Source: JAGPCH01 sp039810605 (lineage in GTDB: Bacteria > Bacteroidota > Ignavibacteria > Tepidaquicellales > Tepidaquicellaceae). Taken from it: a stretch of DNA of 9,274 nucleotides. Shown here one piece after another: positions 6,171 to 9,274 of the stretch. The stretch covers positions 1 to 9,274 of the forward strand of contig JBDHXH010000094.1 of the NCBI GenBank assembly GCA_039810605.1, given 5' to 3'. Position numbers and translations under genes: made by a program. Under the pieces are notes generated by a model. The model had not been told where the DNA came from. It made no database searches and was given only the letters and a program-made list of their open reading frames with translations. How positions within the stretch are numbered: the first letter of the stretch is position 1; every line of letters starts with the position of its first letter.

Positions 6171-6551
6171 TCAGATGAGCTCAATTTTCAATCTCCATAC
6201 TTCTGCTGCTTTGAGGTATCCAATGAGTGAAATTTCAACAATTTTTATTTTCCAATATTCGTCTCCATTAGTGATGTCAGCCTGATCTAACTCATTAGCA
6301 ACTGTCTCGGTAACTGCTCCGGCATCAATCCTATCAATAACGTAAACATCGGCAGCATATCTGCGCTTGCCGATTGTTGCATTGGCAAGAACCACCGCAG
6401 CACGAATAACGGTGAAATTAACGAAAGCTGCCGGCATCACGGGATTCCATTCTCCTTCCTGCTCCAGCTCCCCGCTGTATCGGGTTGCTTTTTTAATTTC
6501 CGGCAGGTCCCTCAAAAAGTTAATCAGCTCGTCTCGTAGCTCGGTGATCAT
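6171..6551 (-). CDS. Mu gp37-like protein (DUF1834)
   Basis: 126 residues resembling the Mu gp37 / DUF1834 family of small connector or tail-terminator-type proteins. Seen: an N-terminal helix (MITELRDELINFLRDLP), the NPVMPAAFVNF motif (36-46), the strand KRRYAADVYVIDR (62-74) and a C-terminal strand pattern ending in WRLKIELI. The family is placed by its position next to gp36 in Mu-like phages; here it is instead the first gene of the leftward cluster and is separated from the portal by the palindrome. It starts close to the divergent junction, 118 bases from the protease gene, so a promoter is expected upstream of 6551, but I see no clear one. The start has no Shine-Dalgarno and an A/T-rich leader. 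Confidence 0.75.
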   Translation of the reverse strand: MITELRDELINFLRDLPEIKKATRYSGELEQEGEWNPVMPAAFVNFTVIRAAVVLANATIGKRRYAADVYVIDRIDAGAVTETVANELDQADITNGDEYWKIKIVEISLIGYLKAAEVWRLKIELI

Positions 6552-6669
6552 ATATTTATTCAGTATGGCTACAATTTAACATGTTCATATTTCTTCTTAA
6601 GGACAATACAGTCTAAATGTAATATCTAGATTCGTTTTGATTGCACGTTGTTTTAATTCATAATAATTT
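6552..6669. promoter_or_regulatory. Divergent intergenic region between the two head-gene clusters
   Basis: 118 A/T-rich bases between divergently transcribed gp37-like and protease genes; both late clusters should be initiated here. A possible rightward -33 TTTG is at 6636-6639 with a poor TAATAATTTG at 6661-6670, which would place transcription start at or inside the first codons. On the minus strand TACATTTA is one base off TAnnTTTG but has no good upstream TTG. No convincing promoter can be named on either strand, and they may need a phage-encoded late activator. Confidence 0.4.
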
Positions 6670-7635
6670 GTGGACATGCTGGAATTAAACGGCGACATAT
6701 ATTACAAAGTCTTCGAGGTTGGTAAGATTCCGTCTTATATGGACCCGAAGAAAAAATACAACGAGGACTACATTTTTCAGGTCGCGAAAAACTATGACCC
6801 CGTGAATGTTCATGAAGCTCCGTTCTGGGTCGGGCATCCGGAGTATATGAGCGAGCCGAAAGCAGGAGGATGGATCAAGAAAGTTGTGGCAGTTGGCAAA
6901 GAGCTTTATGTAAGCTTCTCGGATATATTACCCTGGATGAAAGAGCTCTATGACTCCGGCGAGTTCAAAAAATGTTCTGTCGAAATGGGAGACCTCGAAA
7001 TCAATTCTGAAGGAGAGTCAATCCCATATCTATGGGCGCTAGGGGCGACGAATATTCCTGCCGTCAAAGGTCTTGAGCCGCTCAAGTTTTCTGATGACTC
7101 AAAGCTTCATAATAGAGTTTGCTTTTCACTAATTAATTTTGATTATAAAACTAAGCAAAAACCAAAAACTATGGATACAATTAAGAAACTTGCCGATAGT
7201 CTCGGAATAAAATACAACAGTAATATAACAGAAGAGGATTTGTCTTTGGCTATTGATGATGAATTAAAGAGACTTAAGTCATCAGAGAGTGACCTTTCAA
7301 CTGAAATAAATAAGATTACAAACGACAGAGTTATAAAACTTATTGACCGCGCTGTTACTTCAGGGAAAATTACTCCGGCTCAAAAAGAGGAATTTGAATC
7401 TTTTGCAAAAACAAATTTCGACCAATGTGAAAAAGTATTGGAATCTCTGCCGGGAAAAGTATTAACAGATACACAGATAAAAGCACAATCAAATTTTGCA
7501 AAAAGTAATCAGCCTGACGTTACTTATGACGAGATACTAAGAAACCCGGATAAATTTATTGGAGTGCTTGATGAAGAAGAAATACTTGCACTTCGATCAA
7601 ATTCTGTAATGTTTAAAGACACAAATATTTTATAA
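6670..7635 (+). CDS. Prohead protease/scaffold, Mu gpI-like
   Basis: 321 residues with the two-part plan of Mu I-like proteins: an N-terminal prohead protease (about 1-150) and a C-terminal scaffold. In the protease part APFWVGHPEY (50-59, His56) and EFKKCSVEM (98-106, Ser103) sit where the family carries its catalytic His and Ser; that assignment is inferred from motif shape. Residues 160-321 are charged and helical, with a coiled-coil-like stretch about 187-225, as expected for scaffold. The protein directs capsid assembly inside the prohead and is then degraded. The major capsid gene follows 43 bases later, the order found in Mu. The start shown is GTG at 6670; ATG at 6676 is equally possible and neither has a Shine-Dalgarno. 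An internal in-frame ATG at 7171 probably makes a separate scaffold. Confidence 0.87.
   Translation: MDMLELNGDIYYKVFEVGKIPSYMDPKKKYNEDYIFQVAKNYDPVNVHEAPFWVGHPEYMSEPKAGGWIKKVVAVGKELYVSFSDILPWMKELYDSGEFKKCSVEMGDLEINSEGESIPYLWALGATNIPAVKGLEPLKFSDDSKLHNRVCFSLINFDYKTKQKPKTMDTIKKLADSLGIKYNSNITEEDLSLAIDDELKRLKSSESDLSTEINKITNDRVIKLIDRAVTSGKITPAQKEEFESFAKTNFDQCEKVLESLPGKVLTDTQIKAQSNFAKSNQPDVTYDEILRNPDKFIGVLDEEEILALRSNSVMFKDTNIL
7171..7635 (+). CDS. Probable nested scaffold protein (in-frame internal start of the protease gene)
   Basis: An in-frame ATG at 7171 (Met168 of the protease-scaffold protein) falls exactly where the protease domain ends and the helical scaffold begins, and would give a 154-residue protein starting MDTIKKLADSLG. 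Its leader (CAAAAACCAAAAACT) is A-rich like the leaders of confident genes here, such as the portal (GACAAAATACT) and the capsid (AATTAAAAT). In Mu, the scaffold gene Z is nested in frame in the 3' part of I, and lambda C/Nu3 is arranged the same way. The start site is seen; use of it is inference from these precedents. Confidence 0.55.
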   Translation: MDTIKKLADSLGIKYNSNITEEDLSLAIDDELKRLKSSESDLSTEINKITNDRVIKLIDRAVTSGKITPAQKEEFESFAKTNFDQCEKVLESLPGKVLTDTQIKAQSNFAKSNQPDVTYDEILRNPDKFIGVLDEEEILALRSNSVMFKDTNIL

Positions 7636-7678
7636 CGGCAACAATCAGAATAAAAACAAACTATAAAATAATTAAAAT

Positions 7679-8482
7679 ATGCCATACATAAATACTCTTG
7701 TAGCCGATGCAGTTGTTCAAAGATTGATCGAAACGCAGGGAATATATTCATACTGTAACCGTGCATTTGACGGTTTGGTAAGATCGGGTGCTACCTCGGT
7801 GGATATTCCCAAGCTTTCATCGCTTGTCGTGAAAACAGCAGGTACTTCTTCTACGCATGTTGACAGGAAGAAAACTAAGACCGATACAACGATGGTTAAT
7901 GTTCCTCTTGCCGCAGCTGCGGTTCCGCTTGCAGATGAAATACTCGGACAGTTTGAAAGTAATGGCAAGTTGTTGCAAGAATATATTGTTTCAGCTGCAA
8001 TGACATTCCAAGAATATTTTGATACTCAAGTTATAACTGAAGCTTTGACCACGACTAACACAGTAGCAGACTTTACTAATTTAGACTGGGCGACTATAGT
8101 TAGTATTTCAAAGTCACTGGACAATTTAAAAGTGCCTAAGAACGGAAGAATTTTTGCAATATCTGCGAACCTTGCAGATGATTTCTACGGAATTGATGTA
8201 GTCAAGAATGCAATGGCTTATAATGTTGCCAAGCTTGAGTCAGGGCAATTCATCAGCATAATGGGAATGAAATTTTTCATCTCTGCCTTGGTGCCACTTT
8301 CCACTACAAAGAATCAAGTTGTTGGATTCTACGGACCGGGACTTGCTTTCATTCTATCGAAATATATGGAACTGAAGACAGGTTGGGACGAATCTAACTT
8401 ACTCGAAGTTAATGATCTACTTAGTCACTTTGGGAAGAAGTTGCTCGATGTTAACTTCGCGGTCAAGTCGAAAGAAGCCTAA
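7679..8482 (+). CDS. Major capsid protein (HK97-fold type, Mu gpT position)
   Basis: 267 residues, placed directly after the protease/scaffold gene, which is where Mu-like phages encode the major head subunit. The sequence has the usual profile: an N-terminal helix (VADAVVQRLIETQGIYSYCN), a strand/loop stretch with GATSVDIPKLSS (about 37-48), a long central helix (LLQEYIVSAAMTFQEYFDTQVITEAL), and a C-terminal P-domain-like part with FAISANLADDFYGIDVVKNA and GQFISIMGMKFFISALVPL. It is on the short side for an HK97-fold capsid and no decoration domain is fused; an Ig-like protein is encoded next. The ATG at 7679 follows an A-rich leader (AATTAAAAT) without Shine-Dalgarno. The fold is inferred from position and pattern, not from a search. 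Confidence 0.82.
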   Translation: MPYINTLVADAVVQRLIETQGIYSYCNRAFDGLVRSGATSVDIPKLSSLVVKTAGTSSTHVDRKKTKTDTTMVNVPLAAAAVPLADEILGQFESNGKLLQEYIVSAAMTFQEYFDTQVITEALTTTNTVADFTNLDWATIVSISKSLDNLKVPKNGRIFAISANLADDFYGIDVVKNAMAYNVAKLESGQFISIMGMKFFISALVPLSTTKNQVVGFYGPGLAFILSKYMELKTGWDESNLLEVNDLLSHFGKKLLDVNFAVKSKEA

Positions 8483-8485
8483 GCA

Positions 8486-8629
8486 TTGAGTGCTGCAATA
8501 TTCATTTTGTTCTTGCTGGGTGTACTGGCTTTTGGAATATTGCATCATCTCAGGCAAAGCAAGGACAAGCCAAGATTCAGATACATAATTGCGCTTTCAA
8601 AAAAAATTAAATTTATAGGAGATAATATA
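8486..8629 (+). other. In-frame hydrophobic leader ORF between capsid and Ig-like gene
   Basis: 48 codons open in the same frame as both the capsid gene and the Ig-like gene, starting with TTG at 8486, 3 bases after the capsid TAA. They encode a strong membrane segment (AAIFILFLLGVLAFGILHHL, about residues 3-22) then a basic stretch rich in K and R, and run without a stop into the Ig-like protein. There is no ATG and no Shine-Dalgarno before 8486. It could be a membrane-anchored long form of the Ig-like protein (157 residues in all), a coupled small membrane peptide, or a capsid read-through tail. Confidence 0.35.
8617..8622 (+). promoter_or_regulatory. Shine-Dalgarno AGGAGA that decides the start at 8630
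   Basis: AGGAGA, 7 bases before the ATG at 8630. It is the only strong Shine-Dalgarno in the window; all other confident genes have A/T-rich leaders. It argues for initiation at 8630 instead of the TTG at 8486, and for high expression. Confidence 0.75.
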
Positions 8630-8959
8630 ATGATTTCAATGTCATATTCGCAGAAGGTTTCTGTTGAACTTGCACCGCAGGATTCAAACGGTAACCCTGC
8701 AACCGTCGAACCAGGCTCTGTACAAGTAGTCAGCGCTAATCAGGGACTGTGTACAGTAGTCAGAGACCCAAACAATGAATTACTCTTTGAGGTACTGGGA
8801 AACAACACAGGTGTAGTGGGCACAACCCAGGTAGATATTTCGGCTGATGCTGATCTTGGCCAGGGTGTAGTCACAATAACCGGATTCATTGGAGTTGAGA
8901 TTACTCCAAAACAAGCTGTCGGATTCGGCTTCAATATTGGTGAACCAATAGAACAATAA
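8630..8959 (+). CDS. Small Ig-like or head decoration protein
   Basis: 109 residues from the ATG at 8630, which has a strong Shine-Dalgarno; a second ATG at 8639 is also possible. The product is all-beta in pattern, rich in V, G, N and D: KVSVELAPQDSNGNPA (about 8-23), PGSVQVVSANQG, FEVLGNNTG and LGQGVVTITGFIGVEI. This resembles Big-type immunoglobulin-like domains found in phage structural proteins. Directly downstream of the capsid, it most likely decorates the head surface. I do not recognise a named family, so the function is inferred from fold pattern and position. The reading frame is open upstream to the capsid stop, which leaves a longer membrane-anchored form possible. Confidence 0.62.
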   Translation: MISMSYSQKVSVELAPQDSNGNPATVEPGSVQVVSANQGLCTVVRDPNNELLFEVLGNNTGVVGTTQVDISADADLGQGVVTITGFIGVEITPKQAVGFGFNIGEPIEQ

Positions 8960-8972
8960 GACTAACAATAGT

Positions 8973-9173
8973 ATGTCTGACAAATCAAACTTCTGGAATA
9001 ACTGGGATTTTAAATCAATACTTCAGATAGCACTGTTAATATTGGGGTTTGCTGTTGCATATGCTAAGCTCGAAGCAAAAGTTGAGAGTGACAGGCTATT
9101 GTTAGAGAAGGATATTGCGTATATCAGGGCTACGCTTGATGACCTTGCAGATGAAATAAAGGCTCTTAAATGA
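8973..9173 (+). CDS. Small membrane-anchored coiled-coil protein, possible lysis or holin accessory
   Basis: 66 residues: a short polar N terminus with W and N residues, one membrane segment at about 16-31 (ILQIALLILGFAVAYA) and an acidic/basic heptad-like helix at 32-66 (KLEAKVESDRLLLEKDIAYI...). Small TM plus coiled-coil proteins are common in phage lysis cassettes. Its TGA overlaps the ATG of the following membrane protein (ATGA at 9170-9173), suggesting a paired function. It starts 13 bases after the Ig-like gene and has no Shine-Dalgarno. I do not recognise the family; a spanin-like or holin-antagonist role is a guess. Confidence 0.6.
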   Translation: MSDKSNFWNNWDFKSILQIALLILGFAVAYAKLEAKVESDRLLLEKDIAYIRATLDDLADEIKALK

Positions 9174-9274
9174 AAAAGAACTGGAAAACAATCGTTATCG
9201 GCATACTCGGCGGCGTTCTGCTCGGTCTTAATAAGACATTCGAGCTCGGGATTGACGAAACGCATATAAATTAT
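9170..9274 (+). CDS. Holin-like small membrane protein (5' part only, runs off right edge)
   Basis: Open from the ATG at 9170 to the window end, 35 codons with no stop. It begins MKKNWKTIVIGILGGVLLG: a basic N terminus followed by a glycine-rich membrane segment (about 7-20), then a polar stretch. This is the usual start of a small holin or another inner-membrane phage protein. The ATGA overlap with the preceding TM coiled-coil gene supports co-translation. Too little is visible for a family assignment. Confidence 0.5.
   Translation, partial: MKKNWKTIVIGILGGVLLGLNKTFELGIDETHINY

Noticed and set aside
5888..6184. Coding genes on either strand across the palindrome
   Set aside because: Both frames are open only because the repeat is symmetric and A/T-rich; no family resemblance or start signal. 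Kept as a finding only.

Overview
This window is the head-gene region of a Mu-like tailed phage or prophage. It is recognised from adjacent families that typify Mu-type head modules: a DUF935 portal, a MuF (gp30-like) minor head protein, a gpG virion morphogenesis protein, gp36 (DUF1320) and gp37 (DUF1834) proteins, an I-like protease/scaffold, and a terminase with clear Walker motifs. I see no host housekeeping gene, integrase or transposase. Most starts lack a Shine-Dalgarno sequence and have A/T-rich leaders, and one intergenic promoter candidate fits the Bacteroidota pattern (TTG ... TAnnTTTG). The host is therefore probably in the Bacteroidota/Ignavibacteriota part of the tree; this is inference only.

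Layout. Two gene clusters diverge from about 6552-6669. The leftward cluster, in transcription order, is gp37-like (6551-6171), a 148-bp near-perfect palindrome (5927-6074), portal (5875-4412), gp36-like (4399-3974), MuF with a C-terminal nuclease-like toxin region (3973-2378), a 214-bp gap holding elements on the opposite strand, gpG-like (2163-1633), a probable small terminase (1636-842), and the large terminase (845 to beyond the left edge). The rightward cluster is I-like protease/scaffold (6670-7635, with a likely nested scaffold start at 7171), major capsid (7679-8482), an Ig-like or decoration protein (8630-8959, preceded by an in-frame hydrophobic extension), a membrane-anchored coiled-coil protein (8973-9173) and a holin-like membrane protein that runs off the right edge (9170 onward).

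How the genes work together. The portal, capsid, protease/scaffold and MuF build the prohead. The two terminase subunits package DNA through the portal. gpG, gp36 and gp37 act at the head-tail connector or tail completion. The MuF toxin region may be carried in the capsid and delivered at infection.

Most unusual are two non-coding regions. (1) Just downstream of the MuF-toxin gene, on the opposite strand, lie a promoter candidate, a short RNA candidate with an intrinsic terminator, and an Arg-type tRNA-like cloverleaf (anticodon ACT). The 5' part of the short RNA is complementary to the tRNA-like anticodon region in two blocks that meet at the anticodon loop, but in permuted order. (2) An array of six 17-bp dyads on about 21-bp centres builds the 148-bp palindrome between gp37-like and portal genes.
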